Part shown: positions 26,264 through 35,318 of the stretch, piece by piece
Layout: the number at the start of each line of letters is the position of its first letter
Numbering within the stretch: position 1 is the stretch's first letter
Made by a program: the position numbers and the translations under genes
Notes under the pieces: model-generated
What the model saw: the letters and a program-made list of their open reading frames with translations, nothing else
Told to the model about the DNA's origin: nothing
Database searches by the model: none
From: Acetanaerobacterium elongatum
Lineage (GTDB): Bacteria; Bacillota; Clostridia; Oscillospirales; Ruminococcaceae
Assembly (NCBI RefSeq): GCF_900103835.1
Contig: NZ_FNID01000015.1
Span: 1-64,000, forward strand
Direction of reading: 5' to 3'
Length of the DNA stretch: 64,000 nt

Positions 26264-26995
26264 TTACTGTATTCCCAAAAATACCTTAGCCCGTTCAAAA
26301 TCCTCTTGCAGCCGTATGCTGTACCCGAATTTTTTACCGTCTGCCCGTGCAAACGAGATGGCATAGGTATATGGCAGGGCTTTTGCTGATTGCAGCTCTT
26401 CCAGCTTCATCAGGCGTTTGGCTCGTCCCTGTTTCAGCACCTCTTCGAATGGCAGGGAGGAGACCATCCGGTTCAGCCCGTTAATAATATCCTCATATGC
26501 GCTCATCCATTGCCATTTGCCCATGTCTGTTCCTCCTATAATCTTATCCACCCCCTGAAGCGGAACAGTCAAAGCCCAAATTGCTTTGTTCGTAATAATC
26601 AGCGCATTTTCTGGGGCTATAACCTTAGGGGCACCCATTACACCATTGCTTCGTGCAGCCCCAAACCGCTTAACCGCAGGAATGGTGGCTGTAAGCACCT
26701 CGTCAGCCTCCAGCTCTAATGTATCAAGCTCCGGCTGCTTCGTCTCATCCAGCCGCACATCAGAATTCCTAATCAGTGAGATTACGTCCAGTATTATCAA
26801 TAAAGGTGCAATCGCTATGATTACCGCACCGATATACCAGGGAATACCCAAGCAGATAAACAGAATACCCGTTGCTGCGATTACTACGGCAAAGCAGGCG
26901 GTTTTCAGCAGCCTTAACCCCGTACCCGCAGCGGAAACCTGCTTTGTATTTTTAGCAAGCACATTGGCAGAACTATTCGTTAGATTGGTGTTCAA
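26264..26995 (-). CDS. Membrane protein of unknown function, possible PH-like domain
   Basis: This 243-residue protein starts at TTG 26995 with AAGGAGG ten bases upstream. It has two close membrane segments (about 28-47 and 50-68), then a soluble region with beta-strand repeats (VLTATIPAVKRFG, ALIITNKAIWALTVPLQG, YTYAISFARADGKKFGYSIR). The strand-rich pattern with 'ITNKAIWALTVPL' resembles bacterial PH domains, which bind lipids or partners at the membrane. That is an inference from secondary structure only. No family name is recognised and no neighbour suggests a role. Confidence 0.6.
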   Translation of the reverse strand: MNTNLTNSSANVLAKNTKQVSAAGTGLRLLKTACFAVVIAATGILFICLGIPWYIGAVIIAIAPLLIILDVISLIRNSDVRLDETKQPELDTLELEADEVLTATIPAVKRFGAARSNGVMGAPKVIAPENALIITNKAIWALTVPLQGVDKIIGGTDMGKWQWMSAYEDIINGLNRMVSSLPFEEVLKQGRAKRLMKLEELQSAKALPYTYAISFARADGKKFGYSIRLQEDFERAKVFLGIQ

Positions 26996-27310
26996 GCATG
27001 TCAGCCTCCTTTATGCTTTCGCGATTAACCTCCACTTTACTTACCTAATAGTAATGCCACTTCCCATATAAAATCAACAGAAAAATGTCAAATAATCCCA
27101 TTCATGCGGCGCTGATCTTTAATCCGGACTGTAATGGAATATTGTCTTATATCCAAAAAATGCTAACGATTTAATTGCAATATATCTGCCGAAAGCATTG
27201 TGGTTAGGATGTAATATTACCGCTTATCCGTTGTATCTCCCGAAAAGGAAAGGTATGAAATGCCGTTTGGATGCGCCCCGGTTTTTTGCACTTGTAAAAC
27301 CGAACATAGT
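26996..27310. other. Intergenic stretch without a supported gene
   Basis: About 310 bases up to the promoter at 27311 contain only very short frames without ribosome binding sites. No clear hairpin or repeat was found. It probably holds divergent regulatory sequence for the arabinoxylan genes, but no operator motif stands out. Confidence 0.4.
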
Positions 27311-27339
27311 TTGACTATTAATTATCGTTATGGTACAAT
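27311..27339 (+). promoter_or_regulatory. Sigma-A promoter of the esterase-GH43/GH51 operon
   Basis: TTGACT (27311-27316), a 17-base spacer and TACAAT (27334-27339). The leader to the start codon at 27448 is about 100 bases long. There is one mismatch to consensus in each box. Confidence 0.78.
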
Positions 27340-27447
27340 TAGGAATATAATATGCCATTGTTTTATTCTAAGTTTACACATGCAATGATGAATTAAAAAT
27401 AAACGATTATCTCTGCTTTTATAATTCTGATAAAGGAAGCGATAGGA

Positions 27448-29577
27448 ATGGCTTTAGCTAAAGTGGATTTTTTTTCAAATTCTCTGCAACGGACGGTTAA
27501 TTTTAATATTCTGCTGCCCGATGACTTGACAACCTGTAAAGCCTTGTATCTTCTCCACGGATATTGCGGCAGCAATATGGATTGGCTTATTAACAGCCCT
27601 GTAAGTGAACTATCCTCAAAGTACAATCTTGCCGTGATCCTGCCTTCCGGTGAAAACAGCTTCTATCTGGATGCAAAAGGTACGGGCAAAGCGTTTAGTC
27701 AATACATCGGTGTTGAACTGGTGGACTACACGCGGAATGTTTTCGGCCTTTCTTCCTCGCGTGATGATACCTTTATCGGCGGCTTATCCATGGGCGGCTT
27801 CGGTGCGCTGCTTAATGCGCTTAAATACCCCGATACCTTCGGCAAAGTTTTCGCTTTATCATCTGCGCTAATAGTACATACCATCAGTAATATGAAGGAA
27901 GACACCCCATGTCCGCACAAAATGGCAGATTACGATTATTATCATTCCGTTTTTGGAGATCTGAGCAAGCTGGAAAGTAGTGCAAATAATCCGGAATATT
28001 TAGCTGAAGAATTAGTAAAGGCCGGGAAAACACTACCTCAAATCTATATGTCTTGCGGAACGGAGGATTTTCTAATCAATGAAAATCGCATGTTTAAAGC
28101 GTTTTTGGATGCCCATGGTATTCCGGTTACATATGTAGAAGGAACGGGAGTTCATGACTGGCATTATTGGAGTAAAGCTTTAGAGCCAAGTATACAATGG
28201 CTGTTGAATGATCCTATAAAAAAACAATGCGTTAACCCATACCTTCCGTCATGGGAGTATATCCCAGACGCCGAGCCTTATGTTTTTAACGGAAGAGTTT
28301 ATGTTTACGGCTCGCATGACCGTTTTAACGGCCAGGTTTTCTGCTTAAACGATTACGCGTGCTGGTCTGCGCCTGTCGACGATTTAGGTGCTTGGCGGTA
28401 CGAAGGGATAATTTATAAAAAAACCGATGACCCATTAAACCCCGACGGTAGAATGTGCCTTTACGCTCCGGATGTTACTGTCGGACCTGACGGGCGCTAT
28501 TACCTATACTATGTACTCGATAAGGTTTCGGTTGTATCGGTGGCGGTATGCGATTCCCCCGCTGGGAAATATGAATTTTACGGCTATGTGCATTATGCCG
28601 ACGGAACACGGCTGGGTGAGCGTGAGGGTGACGAACCTCAATTTGACCCCGGCGTTTTGACGGAAGGAACTACTACATATTTATATACCGGGTTTTGCTC
28701 AGCCGGAGACAAGACCAGAACAGGTGCGATGGCAACCGTGCTTGGTCCGGATATGCTTACAATTACGGAAGAACCAGTTTTTATTGCTCCCGGAAGCTGT
28801 TATGGCAAAGGAACATCTTTTGAAGGGCATGAATATTTTGAGGCAGCTTCCATACGAAAATATAAAGACACCTATTATTTTATATATTCATCTGTCGCCA
28901 TGAATGAATTGTGCTACGCTACAAGCAAGTATCCCACAAAAGGCTTCCGATACGGCGGCATCATTGTAAGTAACTGTGACTCAGATAAGCGTACTTATCC
29001 CGGCGGTAACAATCACGGCAGTATAGTGGAGATTATGGGCGATTGGTATGTCTTTTACCACAGGCAAACAAATGGAACGTGGTTTTCCCGTCAAGGCTGC
29101 ATGGAACGTATTGCAATAAATGCTGACGGAACAATCAGGCAGGTGGAAATGACGTCTCTGGGGGGCAGTAAATGCCCCTTTACCGGGCATGGTGAGTACC
29201 CCGCATACATAGCCTGCAATTTGTTTCGCTGCGATGGTTCGCAGGAGCAGCTTCCGAAGATAACGCAGGATGGCAGAGATGGTGATAAGGAACAAGGCTA
29301 TGTCGCCAGCATCACAGATTCAGTTACTGTGGGTTTCAAATATTTTGATTGCGTTGGAGTACAAACAGTCAAAATAAAAGTCAGAGGATATTGTGACGGC
29401 TTTTTTGAAGTGCGAACGTCTTTAAACACCAAGCCCTTGGGCAGTATTCCTGTCGAGTTTACCAACGTATGGACAGAATTCTCCGCCGATATAGCAATCC
29501 CTAACGGGGTTAATGCCTTGTATTTTACGTATGTTGGAAACGGCGTTGCGAGCTTAGCATCATTTAGTTTAGCATAA
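27448..29577 (+). CDS. Esterase-GH43 glycosidase fusion (feruloyl/acetyl esterase plus arabinofuranosidase/xylosidase)
   Basis: A 709-residue, two-enzyme protein without signal peptide. Residues about 1-260 are an esterase-D-type alpha/beta hydrolase with oxyanion loop HGYCGS (37-42), nucleophile Ser114 in GLSMGG and a late catalytic His near 235 (GVHDWHYW). From about 265 a GH43 five-bladed propeller begins, with likely catalytic Asp near 274 (IPDAEP), pKa-modulating Asp in YAPDV (about 343) and acid Glu in YFEAAS (about 466). The last ~120 residues look like a CBM6-type beta domain. It would remove ester groups and then arabinose or xylose from imported oligosaccharides. The downstream GH51 supports this. 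Confidence 0.83.
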   Translation: MALAKVDFFSNSLQRTVNFNILLPDDLTTCKALYLLHGYCGSNMDWLINSPVSELSSKYNLAVILPSGENSFYLDAKGTGKAFSQYIGVELVDYTRNVFGLSSSRDDTFIGGLSMGGFGALLNALKYPDTFGKVFALSSALIVHTISNMKEDTPCPHKMADYDYYHSVFGDLSKLESSANNPEYLAEELVKAGKTLPQIYMSCGTEDFLINENRMFKAFLDAHGIPVTYVEGTGVHDWHYWSKALEPSIQWLLNDPIKKQCVNPYLPSWEYIPDAEPYVFNGRVYVYGSHDRFNGQVFCLNDYACWSAPVDDLGAWRYEGIIYKKTDDPLNPDGRMCLYAPDVTVGPDGRYYLYYVLDKVSVVSVAVCDSPAGKYEFYGYVHYADGTRLGEREGDEPQFDPGVLTEGTTTYLYTGFCSAGDKTRTGAMATVLGPDMLTITEEPVFIAPGSCYGKGTSFEGHEYFEAASIRKYKDTYYFIYSSVAMNELCYATSKYPTKGFRYGGIIVSNCDSDKRTYPGGNNHGSIVEIMGDWYVFYHRQTNGTWFSRQGCMERIAINADGTIRQVEMTSLGGSKCPFTGHGEYPAYIACNLFRCDGSQEQLPKITQDGRDGDKEQGYVASITDSVTVGFKYFDCVGVQTVKIKVRGYCDGFFEVRTSLNTKPLGSIPVEFTNVWTEFSADIAIPNGVNALYFTYVGNGVASLASFSLA

Positions 29578-29732
29578 CGAGTGGCAGGAACTGAAATGTG
29601 TGATATAAGCTTTGAGTTATTCTACAATGGCTGTGGTGCCATCCGGTAACCAAACTTATTTAAGACATCAAATGCTCTGTTGTATGTGACTGTACGTTTT
29701 ACGACTATGAATTGTATTTCATGGAGGGTATT

Positions 29733-31205
29733 ATGAGTAAAGTTATTATCAACCCAAACAAAAAAGGTGCTAAGATTAACCGAGAAATATACGGGCATTT
29801 TTCAGAACATCTGGGAAGGTGTATTTATAACGGCATATATGTTGGGGAAGGGTCAAATATCCCAAATGTTAATGGGCTGCGTACCGATATTGTAAAGGCG
29901 CTTAAAAAGATTAAAATTCCTGTGCTTCGTTGGCCTGGCGGTTGCTTTGCTGACGAGTATCATTGGAAGGACGGGATTGGCCCGAAGAATGCGCGCAAAA
30001 AAATGGTAAATACCCACTGGGGCGGTGTGACCGAAGATAACTCGTTTGGTACGCATGAGTTTTTGAATTTATGCGAGCAACTTGGCTGCGAGCCGTATAT
30101 TAACGGCAATGTGGGAAGCGGAACAGTGCAGGAAATGAGCGAGTGGGTAGAATACATGACGTTCGGCGGGATTTCGCCGATGTCTGATTTACGCGCTGCA
30201 AACGGGCATGAGAAGCCGTGGAAGGTTAAGTATTTCGCTGTGGGTAACGAGAATTGGGGGTGCGGCGGCAATATGCGCCCCGAATATTATGCAGACGAGT
30301 ACAGGCGATATCAGACCTATATACGTAACTATGACGGCAACAAGGTCTATAAGGTAGCTTGTGGGCCGGATACGGCAAACTACAAATGGACAGATGTTTT
30401 AATGTCGGCAGCGGGGAAGTTCATGGACGGGCTGTCGCTGCATTATTATACAGTCCCCGGCACATGGGAGAAAAAGGGCTCGGCAACCGATTTCTCGGTG
30501 CAGGAATACTATACAACGCTTAAGAAAACCTTATATATGGATGAGCTCATACAAAACCATAGCCGTATCATGGACGTATACGACCCTGACAAGAAAGTCG
30601 GGCTTATCGTTGATGAATGGGGTACATGGTATGACGTAGAACCGGGTACAAACCCCGGCTTCCTGTATCAGCAGAACACGATGCGCGACGCGCTTGTGGC
30701 GGCGATAAACCTTAATATTTTCAATAATCACTGCGACAGGGTAGCGATGGCAAACATCGCGCAGATGATAAATGTTTTACAGGCCGTGATATTGACCGAT
30801 GGTGAGAAGATGCTACTAACCCCAACCTACCACGTTTTTGATCTTTATAAAATACACCAAGACGCAACTCTTCTGGAAAGTTATGTCGAATCCTCGCTCA
30901 TCGGCACGGATGGGGCGATGGTGCCAGATCTGCACGTTTCCGCATCCGAAGATTCCAACGGCAGGATCAACATTACGCTTGTCAACCTTTCGCACAACCA
31001 AAGCCGTCATATCGACTTGGATATACAAGGTACAAACGGCAAGCCGGTATCAGCGCATATTCTTACTGGGGAACCCAACGCCCACAACAGCTTTTTTGCT
31101 CCCGATAAAGTTAAAAACGAGGATTTCAAAGACATATCTGCCACAAATACGGGCTTCGCCTTTACAATAGAAAGAAGCACTGTGTTAAGCGTTACTATTG
31201 GATGA
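29733..31205 (+). CDS. Alpha-L-arabinofuranosidase, GH51
   Basis: The ATG at 29733 is chosen, with GGAGGGT upstream; an earlier in-frame ATG lacks this. The 490-residue protein has the GH51 landmarks: the N-terminal [39 protein letters not shown], acid/base Glu in VGNENWG (about 173), and nucleophile Glu in VDEWGTWYD (about 295). There is no signal peptide, so it acts in the cytoplasm, releasing L-arabinose from arabino-oligosaccharides with retention. It is 155 bases after the esterase-GH43 gene and the two most likely share a transcript. Confidence 0.95.
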   Translation: MSKVIINPNKKGAKINREIYGHFSEHLGRCIYNGIYVGEGSNIPNVNGLRTDIVKALKKIKIPVLRWPGGCFADEYHWKDGIGPKNARKKMVNTHWGGVTEDNSFGTHEFLNLCEQLGCEPYINGNVGSGTVQEMSEWVEYMTFGGISPMSDLRAANGHEKPWKVKYFAVGNENWGCGGNMRPEYYADEYRRYQTYIRNYDGNKVYKVACGPDTANYKWTDVLMSAAGKFMDGLSLHYYTVPGTWEKKGSATDFSVQEYYTTLKKTLYMDELIQNHSRIMDVYDPDKKVGLIVDEWGTWYDVEPGTNPGFLYQQNTMRDALVAAINLNIFNNHCDRVAMANIAQMINVLQAVILTDGEKMLLTPTYHVFDLYKIHQDATLLESYVESSLIGTDGAMVPDLHVSASEDSNGRINITLVNLSHNQSRHIDLDIQGTNGKPVSAHILTGEPNAHNSFFAPDKVKNEDFKDISATNTGFAFTIERSTVLSVTIG

Positions 31206-31215
31206 AGGTATAAGC

Positions 31216-31461
31216 ATGGGAAAAAAGTGTTTACGCTGCAACGAAACTATTTTTGATGAAAGTAGTTTTGCAGAGCAATTAAAGGAATATGTAGAAGCAA
31301 TACCCGAAGAAATAAGAACGCCGCCGGTTGAATACTCCCGGCGGCTAAACTTATGTCACAGCTGTGATAATCTTATAGGGGGGATATGTTCCGCTTGCGG
31401 ATGCTTTGTAGAGATGCGCGCGGCAAAAGAAATTATGTACTGCCCCTATAATAGGTGGTAA
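31216..31461 (+). CDS. DUF6171 Cys-rich protein
   Basis: The ATG at 31216 follows GATGAAGG. The 81-residue protein has CLRC at the start, then SRRLNLCHSCDNLIGGICSA, CGCFVEMRAA and the terminal CPYNRW. These are the signatures of DUF6171, small Clostridial proteins with about nine cysteines, likely metal-binding and of unknown role. It begins 10 bases after the GH51 stop. Its stop is only two bases from that of the convergent ABC permease gene, with no terminator between. Linkage to arabinose use is probably positional. Confidence 0.78.
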   Translation: MGKKCLRCNETIFDESSFAEQLKEYVEAIPEEIRTPPVEYSRRLNLCHSCDNLIGGICSACGCFVEMRAAKEIMYCPYNRW

Positions 31462-31463
31462 CA

Positions 31464-32378
31464 CTACTCTTTTACACCGCCGATAGTTAACCCAACAACG
31501 AAATAACGCTGCAAGAACGGATACACGCACAAAATAGGCACTGCGGCTACCATTGTAATTGCGGCCCGCAAAGCTAAGGGTGTTGTTACCTGACCGCCCG
31601 TACCTGCTATCGCCTGGGCGCCCGCCATACCGCCTTTAGCCACAGTAGAGTTCATAGCACTCGCAAGCAGCTTTTGCAGCTCGTATTGCAGTGTTGAAAG
31701 GTTTTGAGCTCTGGATGCATAAAGCAACGTGTCCAGCCAACTGTTCCAACTGCCCACCGCTACAAACAGCGCAATAACCGCCAATGTTGGCTTACACAAA
31801 GGCATTACGATTCTCCACCAGATGCAAAATTCACCCGCACCGTCCAGCTTGGCGGATTCGATAAATGATTCCGGTATTGTCTTCATATAAGTGCGTATAA
31901 CAATAAAGTTAAAAGCACTTATAATACTAGGCACCCAATACGCCTGAAAAGTATTTATTAAGTTTAAATCCTTAATGAGCAAGTAGTTTGGAATAAGTCC
32001 CGCGTCAAAATACATGGTCAGGATTATAAGAATTGTTATAGGCTTTCTGAAAATGTATTCGCGGCGGCTAAGTGAATAAGACAAAAGAGATGTAAATATA
32101 ATGTTTGTAAATGTTACAACCAGCATTTTGGCTACGCTAACGAAAAACGCATTGTATATTGTGTGCATTTTCAATACAATTTCGTAATTCTTAAGCGAAA
32201 ACATCCTTGGCCAGATATAAATGCCGCCTTTAACCGCATCTAACCCGTCATTTAATGATATTGCAAGTGTATTCAGCAAAGGATATATCATCAATACGGA
32301 AAGCAGTATAAGAATGAGCGTGTTAATCGTTGTAAATGTAACATTTTCAAAAGTCAATGTTTTTCTTTTGGATTTCAT
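31464..32378 (-). CDS. Carbohydrate ABC transporter permease (LplC/YtcP type)
   Basis: The protein has 304 residues and six membrane segments. The binding-protein-dependent transport inner-membrane motif (EAA loop) is present as ESAKLDGAGEFCIWWRIVMP. The C-terminal half has the conserved QRYFVVGLTIGGVKE ending of LplC-type CUT1 permeases. It pairs with the LplB-like permease 14 bases upstream and the lipoprotein binding subunit. The ATPase is not encoded here, as is usual for CUT1 systems sharing MsmX. Ribosome binding site AGGAGGGAG. Confidence 0.92.
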   Translation of the reverse strand: MKSKRKTLTFENVTFTTINTLILILLSVLMIYPLLNTLAISLNDGLDAVKGGIYIWPRMFSLKNYEIVLKMHTIYNAFFVSVAKMLVVTFTNIIFTSLLSYSLSRREYIFRKPITILIILTMYFDAGLIPNYLLIKDLNLINTFQAYWVPSIISAFNFIVIRTYMKTIPESFIESAKLDGAGEFCIWWRIVMPLCKPTLAVIALFVAVGSWNSWLDTLLYASRAQNLSTLQYELQKLLASAMNSTVAKGGMAGAQAIAGTGGQVTTPLALRAAITMVAAVPILCVYPFLQRYFVVGLTIGGVKE

Positions 32379-32392
32379 GTTTACGCTCCCTC

Positions 32393-33379
32393 CTATACTA
32401 GTGTTTCTTGACCAAGACGACCTGATACAAAATTGGAAAGCCCGACTACGACAAGCCCCACAGCCGTCTTGAATATACCCGCAACAACGGCAAGGTTGTA
32501 GTTGCCCAGCTGATAACCGTATCTCATAACAAATACATCAATTGTTTCAGCCCTTTCAACAACAACACCGTTGCCCAGGAAGTACGGTAGTTCAAAGCCT
32601 GTCTGTAAAATGTACCCCGTAGACATAACGAGCAGTATTACAATTGTCGGTCGGATACCGGGCAGGGTAACGTTCCAAATCTTACTATATCGTCCCGCTC
32701 CGTCTATTTCGGCAGCTTCGTAAAGCGTCGGGTCAATTGCCGTCATAGCCGCGACATAAAGAATTGTATTCCATCCAAGCTCCTTCCAGAGGTTGCTGCC
32801 CGCCACTATACCCCAAAAATAGTCTGGCTTGGATAGGAAAAGTATCGGTTCTTTAATGAGGTGCAACGCCATAAGGGTAGAGTTTATAAAACCACCCGAA
32901 GACGGCAGCGACAAGGCTACCGAAACCAGCCCCGTTACAATAATCCAGCTGAGGAAGTGGGGCATATATGTAATGTTTTGCACCACACGCTTGAAAGCAG
33001 TATTCTTTACCTCGTTGAGCATTAACGAAAGCACTATGGCAAAAACGGTACTCAGTATAAGTGTCAACAAGCTCTGCCCAAGGGTGTTAATAATGTCACG
33101 GATAAAACGATCTCCCATTAGCCCTGTAAATAACTTCTTAAAGTTGTCAAGACCAACCCACTGCTGTTTGAATATATTGCGTATCTGGGGCTTGTAATTT
33201 TGAAATGCAATTAGCCAACCATATATAGGCACATAAGCAAACAGAATCTTATAAAGCAAAATGGGTACACTCATTAAAATGAGCCCACGCTGCGCTATAA
33301 TCTTTGCGCCTAGCTTATTTTTCTTTTTTACTATAGTTACGTCCAAATCGTTATTCTTTTTTACAGCAATTTCGGCCAA
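32393..33379 (-). CDS. Carbohydrate ABC transporter permease (LplB/YteP type)
   Basis: The protein has 328 residues and six membrane segments. The EAA loop is EAAEIDGAGRYSKIWNVTLP. The periplasmic-side YIPIYGWLIAFQNYKP-like sequence (AYVPIYGWLIAFQNYKPQI) is a strong mark of the LplB/YteP group. It forms the channel with the LplC-like partner. The start is TTG at 33379 with GGAGGAATT upstream. A strong hairpin between this gene and the binding-protein gene probably lowers its expression relative to the latter. Confidence 0.92.
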   Translation of the reverse strand: MAEIAVKKNNDLDVTIVKKKNKLGAKIIAQRGLILMSVPILLYKILFAYVPIYGWLIAFQNYKPQIRNIFKQQWVGLDNFKKLFTGLMGDRFIRDIINTLGQSLLTLILSTVFAIVLSLMLNEVKNTAFKRVVQNITYMPHFLSWIIVTGLVSVALSLPSSGGFINSTLMALHLIKEPILFLSKPDYFWGIVAGSNLWKELGWNTILYVAAMTAIDPTLYEAAEIDGAGRYSKIWNVTLPGIRPTIVILLVMSTGYILQTGFELPYFLGNGVVVERAETIDVFVMRYGYQLGNYNLAVVAGIFKTAVGLVVVGLSNFVSGRLGQETLV

Positions 33380-33394
33380 ACCAATTCCTCCAAA

Positions 33395-33417
33395 GGGGGG
33401 GCATTACCTGCCCCCCC
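33395..33417 (-). terminator. Intercistronic G7/C7 hairpin
   Basis: Seven G (33395-33401) and seven C (33411-33417) form a perfect stem with a 9-base loop between the binding-protein gene and the first permease gene. No T tract follows. It is the classic position for a hairpin that stabilises the 5' part of the mRNA or attenuates read-through, so that binding protein is made in excess. Confidence 0.7.
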
Positions 33418-33441
33418 AATATTATTATGGTCTATTAAGCA

Positions 33442-35163
33442 TTATTGCCAGTTCTTAACACGCTCTTGGATACCAGCGTTAATGGCATCCTCATACGCTT
33501 TCACATTAACCTTATGGATAGCGTCTACATATTCTGTCCAGTTCTTTTCAAAACTATCGGTAGAGCCCATAATAATCTTTGGCAGATACTGCACATTAGC
33601 ATCTGTAAGCTGCTGATTGATTTGGTTAACTTCATCAGATAGTGCAATATTCCAGCAAGGATAGTATGCGGGATTATCCTTTGGCTGATTCATAAACTGA
33701 CGCCATGTTTGCTTGTTGTAGCTCTTAAGGAAGTCCTGATCGTATTTAAGCAACGAATCAAAGAACTCTCTTGGCTGGTCATCAGGACTGAAAGCATTGC
33801 CGTCATCGAACGACCCGTTGTGCTTAGGCAGTACATCGCGAAGAGCCATTAGACGGTTGCTTGCACGCCAAGTTACGTTATTGTAATTGTCGCGCTGCTG
33901 CTGTGTACGATAGAATTTACCGTCTTTGTCAACCATATAGTCTTCGCCTTCGATGCCCCAAGAGATAATTTTCTGCCACTTATCAGTAAGCATAGTATCC
34001 AGGAATGCAAGTGCAACTTCCGGCTGCTTGCAGGTAACGGAAACGCCAAAGCCTTGATTGATGTTCATAACATCGCGGTCCATATACCAAGGCTGCACAC
34101 CTTCATAAGTAGGCATACAGGCAACCCATGTAAGCTCCGGTTTGCCGGCTGCTACAAGCGCGTCATTCGCTGTACCAAAGTCCCAGCGCTGATCATGCAT
34201 GCCAAGCACGCGCCCGGTAGCCAACTTTGCTAAATACTGATCAAAAGTTTGGGTAAACGATTCAGAGTCGATAACGCCTTTAGCGTACTCCTTATTCAAA
34301 ACCTGGAAATAATCTTTTGCTATTTGCTTATCCGCAAAAATGGTTGCTACATTTTTGTCGTCAACAATAACACCGCCATTATTCGGGTATCCCGCAAGGA
34401 ACTGAGGCGGATTAGTTAAGCCCCATTCATGTCCTGTTGCTGCAAGAACTTCAAATCCGATTGTAGGTTGGCCTTCAGTTTTCGGGTTTTTAGCCATAAA
34501 ATTCTCAATCAGCCCGAAGTATTTCTCCAGTGTCATGTTGCTAAGATCAGGATAGCCCGCATCGACTAATACACGCTTTTGAATCCAAAAGCCTGTGCCC
34601 CAGTGTGTTCCGCCCTGGATTTCGCCAAAGAAGCGGTTGTAATTGGGGAATATGTATAAACCCTTTTCTACCGCAGTACCGATGTAACTCATTCTTTTAA
34701 CGTACGGTTCAACATATTCGGAAAGCTTCGGGTAATTGCCCGTTGCCAAGTAATCGTCAAGTTTACGCAATGCGCCGGCTTCCAACAGACGTAATTTAAG
34801 GTCTGTCGTACCAACGAGGTCAGGATAATCGCCGCCGGCAATCATAACGCCAATTGCTTGGTCAACGTTGTCCGGAGTAACTATTTGATATTCGATTGTG
34901 ACACCAAGCTCATCTTTAATGAGTTTTGTAATCTTGTTATCTGGTGCTGGTGCAGTTTCTTGTGTGGTAATCCATGCCGTAAGTGTTACAGGCTTATCCG
35001 GTGACAAAACTACCTTGTTGCTGCTTTCGGTGCTACTTGTCGCATTGCTGCCAGAATCCTCGCTGCTTGAAGATGGGACGCTTGCTGGGCTGTTGGAACA
35101 TGCTGACATTGCAATCAACATGCACACTGCCATGGTGCCGGCTAGAATTTTCTTGAGTTTCAT
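33442..35163 (-). CDS. Extracellular sugar-binding lipoprotein (LplA type)
   Basis: The protein has 573 residues. It has a lipoprotein signal peptide with lipobox LIAMSAC (lipidated Cys22), then a Ser-rich linker. The LplA-type binding fold follows with TAWITTQETAPAPDNKITKL, VMIAGGDYPDL and a WKxE-like acidic cleft. Large size (over 500 residues) is typical of oligosaccharide binders in this group. The start follows AAGGAGG at 8 bases. With the permeases it forms an importer, and the adjacent cytoplasmic arabinofuranosidases suggest arabino-xylo-oligosaccharides as ligand. Confidence 0.92.
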   Translation of the reverse strand: MKLKKILAGTMAVCMLIAMSACSNSPASVPSSSSEDSGSNATSSTESSNKVVLSPDKPVTLTAWITTQETAPAPDNKITKLIKDELGVTIEYQIVTPDNVDQAIGVMIAGGDYPDLVGTTDLKLRLLEAGALRKLDDYLATGNYPKLSEYVEPYVKRMSYIGTAVEKGLYIFPNYNRFFGEIQGGTHWGTGFWIQKRVLVDAGYPDLSNMTLEKYFGLIENFMAKNPKTEGQPTIGFEVLAATGHEWGLTNPPQFLAGYPNNGGVIVDDKNVATIFADKQIAKDYFQVLNKEYAKGVIDSESFTQTFDQYLAKLATGRVLGMHDQRWDFGTANDALVAAGKPELTWVACMPTYEGVQPWYMDRDVMNINQGFGVSVTCKQPEVALAFLDTMLTDKWQKIISWGIEGEDYMVDKDGKFYRTQQQRDNYNNVTWRASNRLMALRDVLPKHNGSFDDGNAFSPDDQPREFFDSLLKYDQDFLKSYNKQTWRQFMNQPKDNPAYYPCWNIALSDEVNQINQQLTDANVQYLPKIIMGSTDSFEKNWTEYVDAIHKVNVKAYEDAINAGIQERVKNWQ

Positions 35164-35269
35164 TAGAAAACCTCCTTATTTCTTTTATGTAAATTTATAA
35201 AACCGCATTAAAATGTTACCCGATATATAAAATACTAACATAACAAATAGTGGATGTCCATATTTACAC

Positions 35270-35290
35270 ACGCACGCACGCACGCACGCA
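35270..35290. repeat. Tandem ACGC microsatellite
   Basis: Five tandem ACGC units followed by AC-rich sequence to about 35318. It sits 105 bases upstream of the binding-lipoprotein start. Short tandem repeats like this are rare in this window and can vary in number. Confidence 0.8.
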
Positions 35291-35318
35291 ATACACACAA
35301 AATAACACACGTGCACAC

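Noticed and set aside
27250-27310. 18-codon frame with AAGGAAAGG upstream of the esterase operon promoter
   Set aside because: The ribosome binding site abuts the ATG, the frame is too short to judge, and it ends as the promoter begins, so it cannot be a leader of that transcript.
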